From contig OX246746.1 in assembly GCA_945910005.1 (NCBI GenBank), positions 27,675,075 through 27,739,074 on the forward strand: a stretch of DNA of 64,000 nt, given 5' to 3'. Every line of letters begins with the position of its first letter. Within the stretch, counting starts at the first letter, position 1. Shown in pieces: positions 21,101 through 28,409 of the stretch. Made by a program: the position numbers and the translations under genes. The stretch comes from Isoperla grammatica (lineage: Eukaryota; Arthropoda; Insecta; Plecoptera; Perlodidae). The notes under the pieces were generated by a model. It saw only the letters and a list, made by a program, of their open reading frames with translations, was not told the origin of the DNA and made no database searches.

Positions 21101-23765
21101 TATAGGCCTAATATAACTTAAACAACAGATTAACATATAAAACATGTTTATCCTTTTATAGGCCTACTGTAATCTAACATGTTACATTATAATTTAGAAA
21201 CTATGGGACATAATTATAGAAATAAAATGTGTAGGCCTACCAATACAGAAAAGATTCACATAGGTAGGTCTATGTACAACATGTTTAAATGGTAATTCTT
21301 CCGTATAAGTCCTCGGTTAGGTGACTTAGGTCGCATATTTGCGGTACCGGAAGCTACTTGAAACTCTTACCATATCATTCATTATAATGCTTATAATGTG
21401 CCCAAACACGGTTTTGTGTCCGCCAGAACCGTAAAAGTGCATTTAACGGCGATCTAAAAGAAGGGAGTTGCATTGTCACCATGATATCTTTCTCTCTGCC
21501 GATCAATGTTCTGCAGGTCTACCAACATCACTTTTCCCAACTGCCTGACATCCCAAGGTTCCCCTAACCGTTTGAGTTTGATTTCAAGACAAAGTTTCAT
21601 TTCAGCTATTGCAACACAACACGTACTTCATGCTACAAAATGGCGGTTAGTAATGGCGGACTAATTTTCTCACTTGGAGTATTTCGCGTCATTTCTTTTC
21701 TAACATTTTTTACACATTTAGTACACGTACGCCACTTTGTCCCCCATTTTAATTTCAATTACTACTGTATATATTAGGAAAATTCATAAAACAAAAATTT
21801 AGGCCATTTCAGGGCAAGGACTTATACGGAAGATTTACCATTTAAACTGTAGGCCTAAGTAGCCTAAAGAAAATACTTGGGCCTTCATATTTACTTTTGC
21901 GTAGCCTACCTACTTTTAAGTTTCGATAATTGATTGTATTGTAAGCCAACTTGAAATAAATAATTGTTTGTTGAAACAAAAAATTAATTTTTTTTTTTTT
22001 AATCATACTTAGAAGCAGTAGGGCCTATAGATTATAGTGGTTTCAAAGTTATTACTTAGGTCTACTTAGGTCTATATGACAATTTTTCTACATTAATCTT
22101 GATTTTCTAGGGAGCCCCTCCACAATGTTGCCCCCCCCCCCCCCCCCCCCCCCCCCATCTGCACCGTAAAGGGTGCGGGGTCATGGGGCCCTACACTACA
22201 ACAGTGATAAGGCAAGAAGAATCATCATCATTATCATCATCATCATCATACAGACAGATCCAATAAACTTCTCATCCCATGTCTTGGTTTTCCATATGTT
22301 GCCTACTAGGCCTAGGCTAGGTAATGGTAAACCTAGGTCTAGCCTATACATAATGCCCTGATATTTGGCGTCTGTTATCATAAATATCTATTAAATATAA
22401 AAAATAATTAAACTTCAGAAATATCTAATCTATTTGTTTATTGTAAGGTACAGCTATGCTTATTGTTATAATGCTAGGGTATTTTAGACCACCCATAATT
22501 TATTACGAATAGCTAACGTGACCATATTTTAAAGGTAACAAAGCGGGACAAACTTTAGCCCGCACACACAGGGGTCTACCGGAGGTGACAATTTTTTGAA
22601 GGTGTAAATTCGTCAAAATGCCCAAAAAACAGCTTCCTGACATGATTCAATGAAGATAATTTTAATGGGATATATGGGTTCGGCAGAGTAGAGAATTCAT
22701 GCAAGGGCAAGTCAAGTGCAGGCAATCATTATCAAATAAAATAAATGCATTTTATTGAAAAATGAAAACGAATTTAATTTTTATAATGTGCATCCTTGAA
22801 ATTTTAATCGGTGCTGCCTTTACATGGAAAGAATACATATATGTAAGTACATGCAGTTCCATGATTATTGTTTTCATGATGCTTGTTTCATGATTATTGT
22901 GATCATTTTTTTTTTAGCTTGATTTCGCCATCCGCCTCGAGCTGTTGATTTTACCAAAGTTTGTAATCTTTGATTTTACTCTACTGACTGTGGACTGTCG
23001 GCTGTCGCTGTCGGGCAGTGATGCCTGATGACTCAGCGCCCCCTCCCACCCCCGCCACACGTCAATCAAACCAAGTGTGGTTGCAATCGACACTCGACAG
23101 CATTGCTCGTAGTCGGCGTTAGCCGTTAGTTGACACTTTAAAGAATACCGGGACATTTCTTTCCTCAAATTACAAACCGGAACAAATACGTCATTTTCAT
23201 GAGTCTCTCGGGACACCGGTACAAGTGTTCGGAAAACGGTACTGTATCGGTAAAGCCCGTACGTCTGGTCACCTTACGAATAGCTGTGCCACAGATGACA
23301 AATTCACTGTGGTAATTAGATAGGCTATCTGTGGCCCTACCTTCCTTCCTCTACGATTGGCATTCTTTAAAATAATAACTTCTTAAATTCACTAATCATT
23401 CATTTGCAGAAGACCGTAACGTAACAAATAAATATCACATCTAGGCCTAGGCTATCATAAGAGAGGAATCGTATTCATCTACATTGCTTACATAGGGTGG
23501 CCTAGGCCTAGGCCTAGCCTAGGCTAGGCCTAGAATATTCCCAAGCACATTCAGTAAGCCAGGCTTATGCATATAACTATATAGGCCTAGGCCTACAGCT
23601 AGAACCTAGAACAAGATGCTTACACTGCTTAGGCCTAGTTCTAGACAATATACAGGTTTACTTACCACCCCATATTCCAATTTTAAGTTGCGACTGGTCC
23701 AAATTCTCAACATAATCACCGAGGAAACGGTTCAATACATCCGCTACAATTGATTCGAAAACCAT
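210..23765 (-). CDS. VPS13: VPS13A/C-like bridge-type lipid transfer protein, 5' part (19 exons, 1,328 codons)
   Basis: VPS13 proteins are very large rod-shaped lipid channels at membrane contact sites that move phospholipids between organelles. Animal members are usually over 3,000 residues, so roughly the first 40 percent is here. Exons (minus strand, 5' to 3'): 23666-23765, 20604-20690, 19754-19951, 19338-19561, 18481-18625, 18263-18376, 16678-17151, 16340-16586, 14957-15214, 14235-14387, 13580-13944, 10571-10656, 10025-10435, 9687-9815, 9459-9606, 6669-6892, 6033-6329, 5705-5877, 210-360. All junctions are AG/GT, phases agree, and the total is exactly 3,984 bases. The first residues [20 protein letters not shown] and the later KIPWKNLY are hallmarks of the chorein N-terminal domain (residues ~1-115). 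Details such as VENL, SQLK and [12 protein letters not shown] lean to VPS13C, but invertebrates usually have one A/C co-orthologue. The rest lies beyond position 1. No frame break was seen. Confidence 0.95.
361..1145. other. VPS13 intron 18, unique left part
   Basis: AT-rich intron sequence with a 14-base poly(C) tract at about 450-463. I see no gene, RNA or element end in it. Confidence 0.5.
1787..2819 (+). pseudogene. THAP zinc-finger transposase-like protein, frameshifted and truncated
   Basis: From ATG 1787 the frame reads [12 protein letters not shown], then [10 protein letters not shown], then HKAWVNKI. This is the C2-CH pattern of a THAP DNA-binding finger. The second half, [11 protein letters not shown], is in another frame (1926-2819), so there is a single frameshift near 1950. 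After the finger come a basic stretch, an acidic linker rich in D and E (about 2380-2510), then [20 protein letters not shown] and a W-R-S-Q segment followed by [12 protein letters not shown]. That second domain is a recurrent one in THAP-bearing transposon proteins. It stops before any DDE catalytic core. The alternative is a host THAP gene, but the position inside a TIR element argues for a transposon gene. Confidence 0.8.
2953..3700 (-). pseudogene. P2X7 cytoplasmic 'ballast'-like zinc-binding domain, interrupted by a MITE
   Basis: Two minus-strand blocks flank the MITE at 3241-3570. The upstream block (about 3571-3660) encodes a CC-containing segment followed by [15 protein letters not shown]. 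The downstream block (2956-3240) encodes [46 protein letters not shown] and AYMGF. The order CC, C-I, 'R..AYR.F..W', 'R..+PSCV...IR..FP...G.Y.GF' is that of the P2X7 receptor C-terminal ballast domain, which binds zinc and guanine nucleotides in mammals. No P2X channel segment is present. Stop at 2953-2955. Role in a transposon is unknown. Confidence 0.75.
3241..3570. mobile_element. MITE with 17-bp perfect terminal inverted repeats
   Basis: TTTGTTCGTTTGTCCTG at 3241-3257 is exactly inverted at 3554-3570. The 330-bp interior also has smaller internal fold-backs. It interrupts the ballast-like frame. I could not define a clean target duplication, and the superfamily is open. Confidence 0.75.
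5125..5704. other. VPS13 intron 18, right part
   Basis: AT-rich. A loose inverted pair, GCGTAGTCAAGACTC near 5511 and GAGTCTGGACTGCGTA near 5650, may mark a decayed MITE of about 150 bp. No gene seen. Confidence 0.35.
5705..5877 (-). CDS. VPS13: VPS13 exon 18
   Basis: 173 bases, phase 0 to 2. It encodes [20 protein letters not shown] and then GYLHVTNKF, the family 'AP.+V+P.S..S......DLG...+.N.F' motif. Donor CCAG|GTAAG. Confidence 0.95.
6033..6329 (-). CDS. VPS13: VPS13 exon 17
   Basis: 297 bases, phase 0 to 0. It encodes [40 protein letters not shown] and an alanine-rich stretch before [10 protein letters not shown]. It matches 'V..+.G.I...+L.KFL.S+L.F..NFQ.A'. Confidence 0.95.
6330..6668. 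other. VPS13 intron 16
   Basis: AT-rich intron with no element ends or conserved reading frame that I can recognise. Confidence 0.5.
6669..6892 (-). CDS. VPS13: VPS13 exon 16
   Basis: 224 bases, phase 1 to 0. It encodes [30 protein letters not shown] and [12 protein letters not shown], the last matching the family 'I..D.+..T.HKKAV' block. Acceptor ttccag, donor AAAAG|GTAAG. Confidence 0.92.
6893..7329. other. VPS13 intron 15, part left of the hAT
   Basis: AT-rich, with scattered TAGGCCTA-type words. Nothing else recognised. Confidence 0.5.
7867..8183 (+). pseudogene. BED-type zinc finger of a hAT transposase, frameshifted
   Basis: The frame from ATG 7867 gives [20 protein letters not shown], the aromatic and Cys-Cys half of a BED finger. 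The His half, [14 protein letters not shown], follows in another frame, so one small indel lies near 8010. The second frame stays open to the stop at 8181-8183. BED fingers bind transposon ends in hAT transposases. The catalytic RNase-H-like domain and dimerisation tail are missing. Confidence 0.8.
8241..9269. mobile_element. Pogo/Tc1-mariner-like element, TA target duplication, nested in the hAT
   Basis: CAGTCGACTCCCGTTTATAC at 8241-8260 is exactly inverted at 9250-9269. Each end is flanked by TA (8239-8240, 9270-9271). CAGT-type ends with TA duplication are typical of pogo/Tigger relatives. Near both ends the word 'ttatacg(a/c)c' recurs every 15-25 bp. The interior has a 27-base poly(A) near 9120 and no transposase that I recognise, so it is non-autonomous. 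Confidence 0.9.
9459..9606 (-). CDS. VPS13: VPS13 exon 15
   Basis: 148 bases, phase 0 to 1. It encodes [20 protein letters not shown] and a low-complexity linker ending in NQR. This linker region is variable in the family, so the assignment rests on splice sites and phase. Confidence 0.85.
9687..9815 (-). CDS. VPS13: VPS13 exon 14
   Basis: 129 bases, phase 0 to 0. It encodes VDRKSPDF, then [19 protein letters not shown], the 'V.F.SL...LQTQALL' block. Acceptor ttcgaag, donor ACAG|GTAAG. Confidence 0.93.
10025..10435 (-). CDS. VPS13: VPS13 exon 13
   Basis: 411 bases, phase 0 to 0. It encodes [39 protein letters not shown] and [11 protein letters not shown]. Of two possible donors only TTTAC|GTAAA keeps the frame open into the next exon. 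Confidence 0.92.
10571..10656 (-). CDS. VPS13: VPS13 exon 12
   Basis: 86 bases, phase 1 to 0. It encodes [20 protein letters not shown] and then AEAEILIVT, matching the 'ISD.K...+..L+.SIP' block. Donor TACT|GTAAG. Confidence 0.9.
10895..11893. mobile_element. hAT-like element, 8-bp target duplication ataataat
   Basis: Ends read inward as TAAGGCTGGGCGTCGACATC and TAAGGCTGGGCATCGATG. The flanks 10887-10894 and 11894-11901 are both ataataat. Subterminal 'atcgat' words are repeated in both arms. The interior has a poly(C) run near 11131 and a GC-rich stretch with no recognisable gene. At about 11640-11726 it holds the right end of another hAT (ending CGTCATCCCTAC) whose partner end I could not find. 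It lies in VPS13 intron 11. Confidence 0.85.
11902..12461. other. VPS13 intron 11, between two hAT elements
   Basis: AT-rich intron sequence with no gene or element end that I recognise. Confidence 0.5.
12470..13393. mobile_element. hAT-like element, 8-bp target duplication ccactaac
   Basis: Ends TAGGGCTGTGCGAG and CTCGCACAGCTCTA are inverted. Flanks 12462-12469 and 13394-13401 are identical (ccactaac). The arms repeat 'tcgagcgaga' words. It is related in end sequence to the element at 1154-5116 but much shorter (924 bp) and without a transposase. VPS13 intron 11. Confidence 0.9.
13580..13944 (-). CDS. VPS13: VPS13 exon 11
   Basis: 365 bases, phase 2 to 1. It starts [14 protein letters not shown], continues through [17 protein letters not shown] and [16 protein letters not shown], and ends PNVTVSLTG. 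Acceptor tgttacag, donor ACAG|GTGAG. Confidence 0.95.
14235..14387 (-). CDS. VPS13: VPS13 exon 10
   Basis: 153 bases, phase 2 to 2. It encodes [20 protein letters not shown] and ends [11 protein letters not shown], matching 'TATGL..IIE...LDL.I.LK...I+VP..G'. Donor AGGG|GTAAT is weaker than its neighbours. Confidence 0.93.
14388..14956. other. VPS13 intron 9
   Basis: AT-rich intron with short A/T runs. I see no element ends and no coding potential. Confidence 0.5.
14957..15214 (-). CDS. VPS13: VPS13 exon 9
   Basis: 258 bases, phase 2 to 2. It encodes FETNPLD and [19 protein letters not shown], the 'E..IYDA+T' signature of VPS13 proteins. Acceptor gtttcag, donor ACCA|GTAAG. Confidence 0.95.
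15560..16083. mobile_element. hAT-like MITE, 8-bp target duplication ctgaatac
   Basis: TAGGGATGACATCGGGTA at the left is inverted as TACCCGATGTCATCCCTA at the right. Flanks 15552-15559 and 16084-16091 are both ctgaatac. Both arms carry 'gattcgggtaaccc' repeats. 524 bp, no gene. VPS13 intron 8. A relative with the same end sequence lies at 61938-62302. Confidence 0.92.
16340..16586 (-). CDS. VPS13: VPS13 exon 8
   Basis: 247 bases, phase 1 to 2. It contains [17 protein letters not shown], the conserved 'MTPEEK..L..AIGY' block. Donor TCAA|GTATG. Confidence 0.93.
16678..17151 (-). CDS. VPS13: VPS13 exon 7
   Basis: 474 bases, the longest exon, phase 1 to 1. It encodes the YRKYRP motif, EWWKFAY, then [18 protein letters not shown] and a GWFGSWWGG loop. 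All have counterparts in VPS13A/C. Acceptor ttcccag, donor TTGG|GTAAG. Confidence 0.95.
17152..18262. other. VPS13 intron 6
   Basis: Mostly AT-rich. About 17595-17740 (minus) is a copy of the repeat also found at about 26525-26690 (plus). No gene recognised. Confidence 0.5.
17595..17740 (-). repeat. Dispersed repeat shared with 26525-26690
   Basis: Read on minus, it begins 'aagcactcaataaattcaaa', continues through a stretch shared almost base for base (ggccttgttgatt), and ends 'cactgtccaatca(c/a)tgattcatatgtttt/cgtatttgaaatat'. The second copy is next to a tRNA-derived SINE head, so this may be the body of that SINE or a separate family. Confidence 0.75.
18263..18376 (-). CDS. VPS13: VPS13 exon 6
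   Basis: 114 bases, phase 1 to 1. It encodes [18 protein letters not shown] and then [10 protein letters not shown], matching the 'P-I-S-A..KL.MN' block of the family. Donor TTGG|GTAAG. Confidence 0.9.
18481..18625 (-). CDS. VPS13: VPS13 exon 5
   Basis: 145 bases, phase 0 to 1. It encodes [15 protein letters not shown] and ends in PSGFRY. The AYWN-type motif fits the family. Acceptor tttccag, donor TACA|GTAAG. Confidence 0.9.
18626..19337. other. VPS13 intron 4
   Basis: It contains a GC-richer block at about 18850-19070 and, at 19260-19330, a stretch ending in 'acacaaccctag' that resembles a hAT right end. No matching left end was found, so I do not call an element. Confidence 0.35.
19338..19561 (-). 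CDS. VPS13: VPS13 exon 4
   Basis: 224 bases, phase 1 to 0. It encodes [20 protein letters not shown] and HIRYEDKVT, one of the best conserved VPS13A/C stretches. Acceptor tttccag, donor CAAG|GTTAG. Confidence 0.95.
19754..19951 (-). CDS. VPS13: VPS13 exon 3
   Basis: 198 bases, phase 1 to 1. It encodes [12 protein letters not shown], then FLLVVP, then a charged helix rich in K and E ([20 protein letters not shown]). This is the end of the chorein domain and the following linker. Donor CAAAG|GTAGG is followed at once by a TAGGCCTA word in the intron. Confidence 0.95.
19952..21284. other. VPS13 introns 1 and 2 around exon 2
   Basis: AT-rich with many AGGCCTA words. Apart from exon 2 (20604-20690) I see nothing in it. 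Confidence 0.5.
20604..20690 (-). CDS. VPS13: VPS13 exon 2
   Basis: 87 bases, phase 1 to 1, acceptor ctttcag, donor CTAG|GTATG. It encodes [18 protein letters not shown] and the following segment up to TTYGHLG, the second part of the chorein domain. Confidence 0.92.
21289..21841. mobile_element. TTAA-flanked MITE
   Basis: The left end ATGGTAATTCTTCCGTATAA and the right end (read inward ATGGTAAATCTTCCGTATAA) are near-identical inverted repeats, continuing into GTCCT. TTAA is duplicated at 21285-21288 and 21842-21845. This fits a piggyBac-type non-autonomous element of 553 bp. VPS13 intron 1. Confidence 0.85.
21846..22504. repeat. Intron with poly(C) tract and (ATC)n microsatellite
   Basis: A run of about 26 C at 22131-22156 is followed by an ATC/ATT microsatellite at about 22220-22250. 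Otherwise AT-rich intron with AGGCCTA words. Confidence 0.7.
22515..23275. mobile_element. DNA transposon fragment with 10-bp target duplication
   Basis: Ends read inward as AACGTGACCA and AAGGTGACCA. The flanking 10 bp acgaatagct are exact at 22505-22514 and 23276-23285. Both arms contain 'gggac' words typical of the GGTGACCA-ended families. The length of the duplication excludes hAT (8) and mariner (2) and fits Mutator-like or another 9-11-bp group. No transposase seen. Confidence 0.8.
23666..23765 (-). CDS. VPS13: VPS13 exon 1 (start codon, chorein domain)
   Basis: ATG at 23763-23765 in the context aaaATGg. It encodes residues 1-33 plus one base, ending in the invariant GIWGG. Donor is GGTG|GTAAG. 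The start is chosen because MVFES is the conserved VPS13 N-terminus. Confidence 0.95.
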
Positions 23766-24506
23766 TTTGACTTGCAAATGGGCCTTAAGCAACGCTTCAG
23801 AGTATTTAGCAAGGCAGCGAACTAATGTTTGGGCCTACATAACAGCTGTCAATTCCAGTACACCAATACTAGGCCCTACCTACAAGCCTCAAATTCCACA
23901 TTTGTAGCCTAGGACAAACTGGGCCAATTCACACTACAGACGCATTATGCATATTGACAGATCTTGGGACTTCAACCAGATACAATCATATACTACGTCT
24001 ACTGTACCACAGGTCTAGGCTAGCCTACCAAGCCCACCAGAGGTTAGGCAATCTCTATTTAAGGAGGTGCATCACGCCGCAAGTGGCAATCACAACTGAG
24101 AGTAGGCCCATGGGGCACGGCCCTAATTAATCAGTAGACTATATACACAGTTGGCTGAGAGGTAAAGGATACTAATGTTTGCAATTCAAAACTCTTTGTA
24201 CGTTATAACCATCATATGAATCAACAATTAATAATTCACAGCTGACTGACGATAAAATAGGCCTAAATGATGCACTGCAGACTACTTGTCAGACTCTCCC
24301 TTGAATTTCTGTGGCAGTTATGACATGGGCTAGGAAATATTAGGGGCAGGAAACTAGCATCGCATGTTCGTTATACTGTGATCGCACCGCGCAAGAACAC
24401 CGGCAATAGTCGCCGCAATACCAAAGCCTACTTATAGTGACACCACAGACAGATGCAAAAATCATAAATTAAATGCTGAAAATGAATTTAAAAATAGTAA
24501 CAATTG
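23766..24506. promoter_or_regulatory. Upstream region of VPS13 (5' UTR and presumed promoter)
   Basis: Immediately upstream of the start codon. No TATA box at a sensible distance was found. The AGGCCTA words that fill the introns are also present here. The transcription start and any 5' non-coding exon cannot be placed. Confidence 0.35.
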
Positions 24507-24514
24507 TTCATCAG

Positions 24515-26007
24515 CAGTGTTGTGACTTGTCTAGATAAGTTTTTGTGGTTATCTTTATCTCATATCTATCTTATCTTATCTTCCTTTTTCCTTTTATCTT
24601 ATCTATCTCATGTTTTTGAGCTTTTGGATCTATCTTATGTTTTTAAGCTTTTAGATAAAATAATTAGATAATATGTTGTTGTTGTTGTCGTCCTCCTCTG
24701 CTATTGACCCTCTTTGGCAGGTGGCAGGAATTAACTCCCTCGCGCCTACATTTTTCCTCCTTCCTTCCTTCTCCCTCTTCATCGTCCCCATCCAGTATGC
24801 CTTACCCATAACCCGTTTCCTCCTCTACATCCTTTCATTTGGTCTGCTGGGGTCAAGCTTCTGGGCCTCCATGAATCCCTTTATTTTTTCTTGCTCCTCG
24901 ACTGTCCTTAGCTTCCCGTTCCAATCAACCGCCGTCCTTACTAGGAAGGAGTATTTTCGGAGATCTGTCCTACATCCCTTCCTTTCCAACTTCCAGTTAT
25001 GATCCTCCCTCCCCCTGTTGGGTGGCCAACTAACCCTCCTACTTAGTTCGCGCCAGCGCCACCCTTCCTGCCCCCTCGTCACCCTGAATAATTTCCCCAG
25101 CCTGTCTCTCCTTCTATCCTCCAGTTTTTCCCATCCTAGATAATCCACCATTTCCGTTACACTCTCATATTATCCCTTATTAATTCCCCCCCCCCCCCCT
25201 AAAACCCTGTTTCTCCACCTCTTCCCCCTTCTAAGCAGCCTTCTGGCCGCCCTCTTTTGAACCCCTCCAACAGTTCCTTCTCGCTATTCCTATATGCGGA
25301 TCCCATATTGCCGCTGCGTACTCTAACCCGGTCGAACCACATATGCCCTTTCCCTCAGCTCCCTCCTTTTGCTCCCCTATAAGGACTCTCATTACCAAGT
25401 TTAAGTTTGTAATTCCTCTCCTAGCCAATTTATACACCTGGTTCCCCCCATTCCATGTTACTTTCCATCCATACCCCCAAATATGTTATCCCTTTCCAGT
25501 TCTTGCCCCTGTATCTCATATCCCCTTCCCTCTCCAGCGTCTTGTCTCCTCCTGGTGAACCTTATCCTTTTACACTTCCCTGTATTTAAACTGATTTTAT
25601 TTACCCTCACCTTATCTCTCAGCATCTCCATATCCTTCCTCAGTAACATCTCATCCTCCTAAAATAATTATATGTATATGAAACTAATAAACCGGACCAA
25701 TAATCACGTACAAGCCATTGTGTAAAATTTTTCTCTCATGTAGGACACGTCAAAGTCTATATAACATCTTACGATTGACAATATTACTGTTGTCAGCTAA
25801 AAAACAACTGTATTTTTAGTAACAATTATCTCTTTAGAGACTACACTATTATCATATTTTATCTAAACAAAATTATCTGGGTAATTATTTTTATCTTTTA
25901 TCAAGATGCATGTTTAAACTTTATCTTTTATCTTATCTAGATAACATTTTGGAGAAGTATCTTTATATTTATCTAAATATAGAATAAATTATCTAGGCAG
26001 AACGCTG
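24515..26007. mobile_element. hAT-like element (CAGTGTTG ends) holding a non-LTR insertion
   Basis: Left end CAGTGTTGTGACTTGTCTAGATAA; right end read inward CAGCGTTCTGCCTAGATAA. Flanks ttcatcag (24507-24514) and ttcatcac (26008-26015) match at 7 of 8. Both arms contain many 'ttatct' words. The middle is a minus-strand non-LTR fragment (24676-25659). Confidence 0.8.
24676..25659 (-). mobile_element. CR1/L2-like non-LTR retrotransposon, 5'-truncated, nested in the hAT
   Basis: The minus strand encodes pieces of the C-terminal part of a reverse transcriptase ORF: NTGKCKRIRFTRRR, LEYAAAIWDPHIG, and YLGWEKLEDRRRDRLGKLF, in different frames. This order (thumb, 'LEYA..+WDPH', 'LGW..L..RR') is that of CR1/L2-type elements. 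The 3' end has an (ACA)n tail at 24676-24690. Similar 20-bp sequences starting TAAAATAATTA flank it (24656, 25660) as an imperfect target duplication. Confidence 0.75.
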
Positions 26008-26015
26008 TTCATCAC

Positions 26016-26356
26016 TCATCAGGCTTTACTAGCAGATTCATGCAGGGGCGTCGGAACAGGGGGGCACGAGGGTCAATCGACCCCCCTGAAAAAAATTGTC
26101 AACTTATTAATTAAATGCATTTTACAGCACTAATTCCATTGATTCTTTCAAACGATCTCAGAGGCTGGCTGCATGTTAACTAATTTCGTCCAAGTAGGAC
26201 ATTTTTATTTGTACATTGATTTCAAAGGTCGTTGGCCTGAATCATGACTTATATGTCACATGCAGCGCCCTCATCTACCTGCACAGAGCGAGCATAAGCT
26301 AACACCGGCGGCAACGGGCGATGGCCTTTCTGTCTGCGTATACATATATTTATGTT
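26016..26356. other. Spacer with a GGGGCGTCGGAACAGGGGGG-type repeat edge
   Basis: At 26043-26100 the sequence looks like the edge of a dispersed element with C/G-rich start. At 28055-28082 a similar inverted edge (ggatacgccactgg) occurs, so the two could bound one old element, but no target duplication supports this. Confidence 0.3.
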
Positions 26357-26433
26357 GTTAATTTGTTGGTCCAGTGGTTAGCATCCCTGTTTCCAATGCA
26401 GAAAGTCCCGGGTTCAAATCCCGGTGCAGTCAG
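26357..26433 (+). repeat. tRNA-derived SINE head (Gly-like)
   Basis: It contains a perfect A box TGGTCCAGTGG and a B box GGTTCAAATCC spaced as in a tRNA, with the T-arm stem CCCGG/CCGG. The anticodon-loop position reads TCC. The anticodon and acceptor stems do not pair, so it is a SINE promoter and not a working tRNA. It is followed by a non-tRNA body. Confidence 0.7.
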
Positions 26434-26524
26434 AAGTTTTTTAACTTCTATTAATGATTTAGTTCCATTACTTCTTGTCTTAGGTATAAGTAAACGGTGA
26501 CTTTGGAGCCGTCCTAGCAACGAA

Positions 26525-26690
26525 GCACTCAATAAATTCAAAGTTGTTCTGAATTGGCCTTGTTGATTCTGGCATTTGTGGTGGACAGTGCGAATACCTG
26601 CGAACATTTGTCCGCAGGTATTCGCAGGTGTTCGCAGGTGTTCGCACTGTCCAATCAATGATTCATATGTTTCGTATTTGAAATATCCAC
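26525..26690 (+). repeat. Dispersed repeat shared with 17595-17740
   Basis: Same sequence as the minus-strand copy in VPS13 intron 6. Here it includes a short tandem 'gcaggtattcgcaggtgttc' expansion at about 26610-26650. It ends exactly where the gypsy gag fragment begins. Confidence 0.75.
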
Positions 26691-26790
26691 TTCTTACAAC
26701 TCGTTGTTCAAGCCAGACATCTCACGCCACCTATGTCAGACAACGAATTAATATCTCTGGCTATTCGTCACTATCCGGCGGCAACTGAGA
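26688..26790 (+). pseudogene. Stray Ty3/gypsy gag fragment (~100 bp)
   Basis: From 'cttcttacaactcgttgttc' to 'ccggcggcaactgagag' this is nearly identical to 34632-34732 in the gag frame of the gypsy element 8 kb downstream. I noticed only two or three differences. It is followed by a poly(C) run of about 18. It has no gag sequence on either side. Confidence 0.9.
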
Positions 26791-28081
26791 GCCCCCCCCC
26801 CCCCCCCCCCCGACGTGTTTTATCTGGAATGGCACGCGATTTCGGCGCTCCCATTCTGCGGTAAAAATTCCCTCTCGCTCAAATGTTTTTTTTTATTTTT
26901 TCAATTCTTTTGTTTAAAAGTCAATTTAATGTTAAAGGATTACCAAATCATAGTGTTTATCCCAGTGTTCATCCCAGTGTGTAAATCGTGGCCTTCATTG
27001 TATAGAAATGAAGTGTAATTAATTGTATTGTTATAATTACATTCTTGTGTTTCTCCATATTTGAGTGATTTGAGACTTGGAACCGTCCGTGTTTAAATTT
27101 TGCCTTTCCCCAGTTTTAAGAATATTGTACTAATTATTTATATGAGTTCAGTAACTTAGTTCCATTTTTCATCAATCGCAAGTTGTAAACAAATTTTCAG
27201 GTACATATAACAAATCATGTTAATTTAATTACGGATATAACATAATATTTAATTTAGATAAGAAATAATTAACATAGAAAATACCAATGAAGTGGAAAAA
27301 GGCCAACTTAAATCTCAACAGTGAAGTTCGTTTCATTTTGTTTTTTTATTGCACATTTAGCATATTGAAACAAACATTTTTACACATTTAACATAGGACA
27401 TTTTATAAATGTCAGTTAAATTAAATGTGTATAGTTTGTTTATTAATGCATCAGTTCCGTGCAATGTGTTATTAACGAGGCAGATCCTCTGTGCAACTTT
27501 TACGCGCCTGATGCTACTGAGCGTGATGTGGCAGCAAGTATGCGCACAACAGCCGACGCCGCCGCCATGGGAGAGCGAGAGAAAGAATCCTTACTACGGA
27601 CGGGTAGCTCGTAATATTAGCTACGAAAAATTAACGGTAATTTATTAACATTGTGCGAATCTTTCAAGATAGTAAAAAAAGTGATTCTTCACGGAATTTG
27701 GTCTAGCATCAGTTCTGAGCTAAACAATACAAAATTGAAAAACTTTTAAATATATTATTGTTTATATTTTATTTTTCGATTCGTATAACAGTAAATAGAT
27801 CAATAATTAAAAATTACAAACTATTCAAATTACAATCATATCAATAACGATAATATGTGATAGTTTTTAGATTCGTTGTTTATTGAATTCTTGAAGCTTT
27901 TTCAAAGTATCAATAAAGCCCGTTAAAGCGAGTTAGGTTGGGGATCTCAAGTTGGAAAACAACACACTACACTAAAAAAACGCTGTTTTCAATGAAAGAT
28001 TAAAGATCACTATCCATTTTTTTTATTGCAAAATAGTGTGTTTTGTCCCCCACTCATCTTCCCTTTTGGATACGCCACTGG
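26791..28081. other. Spacer, AT-rich
   Basis: After the poly(C) run the sequence is AT-rich. A short GC-richer stretch at 27470-27620 has an open frame of 79 codons with no recognisable domain. I see no gene. Confidence 0.4.
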
Positions 28082-28409
28082 CTACGTAGCGTGTATTACG
28101 CCGCTATATGGCTAGTAGGACCTAAGTTGTCTTGGGGCTCAGGAAAGTCAAGAAGCCTCAAGTAAAGATTACTGTGTGGGTATCGAATTTGCAGCTTCTC
28201 GATTCAGAGCCTGCTATCTATCACTAAGCACCTCTGTTTTTTGATGATTTGTGTTATACTGACATTGTGAATAACATGCGCATTCTTTGGGAACTTTACA
28301 TACCAACTAATCATTATTTGAGAATAGTGGCAAGTTCTGTTACAAATCGGTACTATATGTGTGACATTACGTAGTTTTCGAATGACAGCCCGACAACCTT
28401 CCGTAATTA

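Noticed and set aside
26357..26433. Functional tRNA gene
   Set aside because: A and B boxes and the T arm are good, but the anticodon and acceptor stems do not pair. SINE head is the better reading.
26043..28082. One large element bounded by similar C/G-rich edges
   Set aside because: Edges match only loosely and no target duplication was found.
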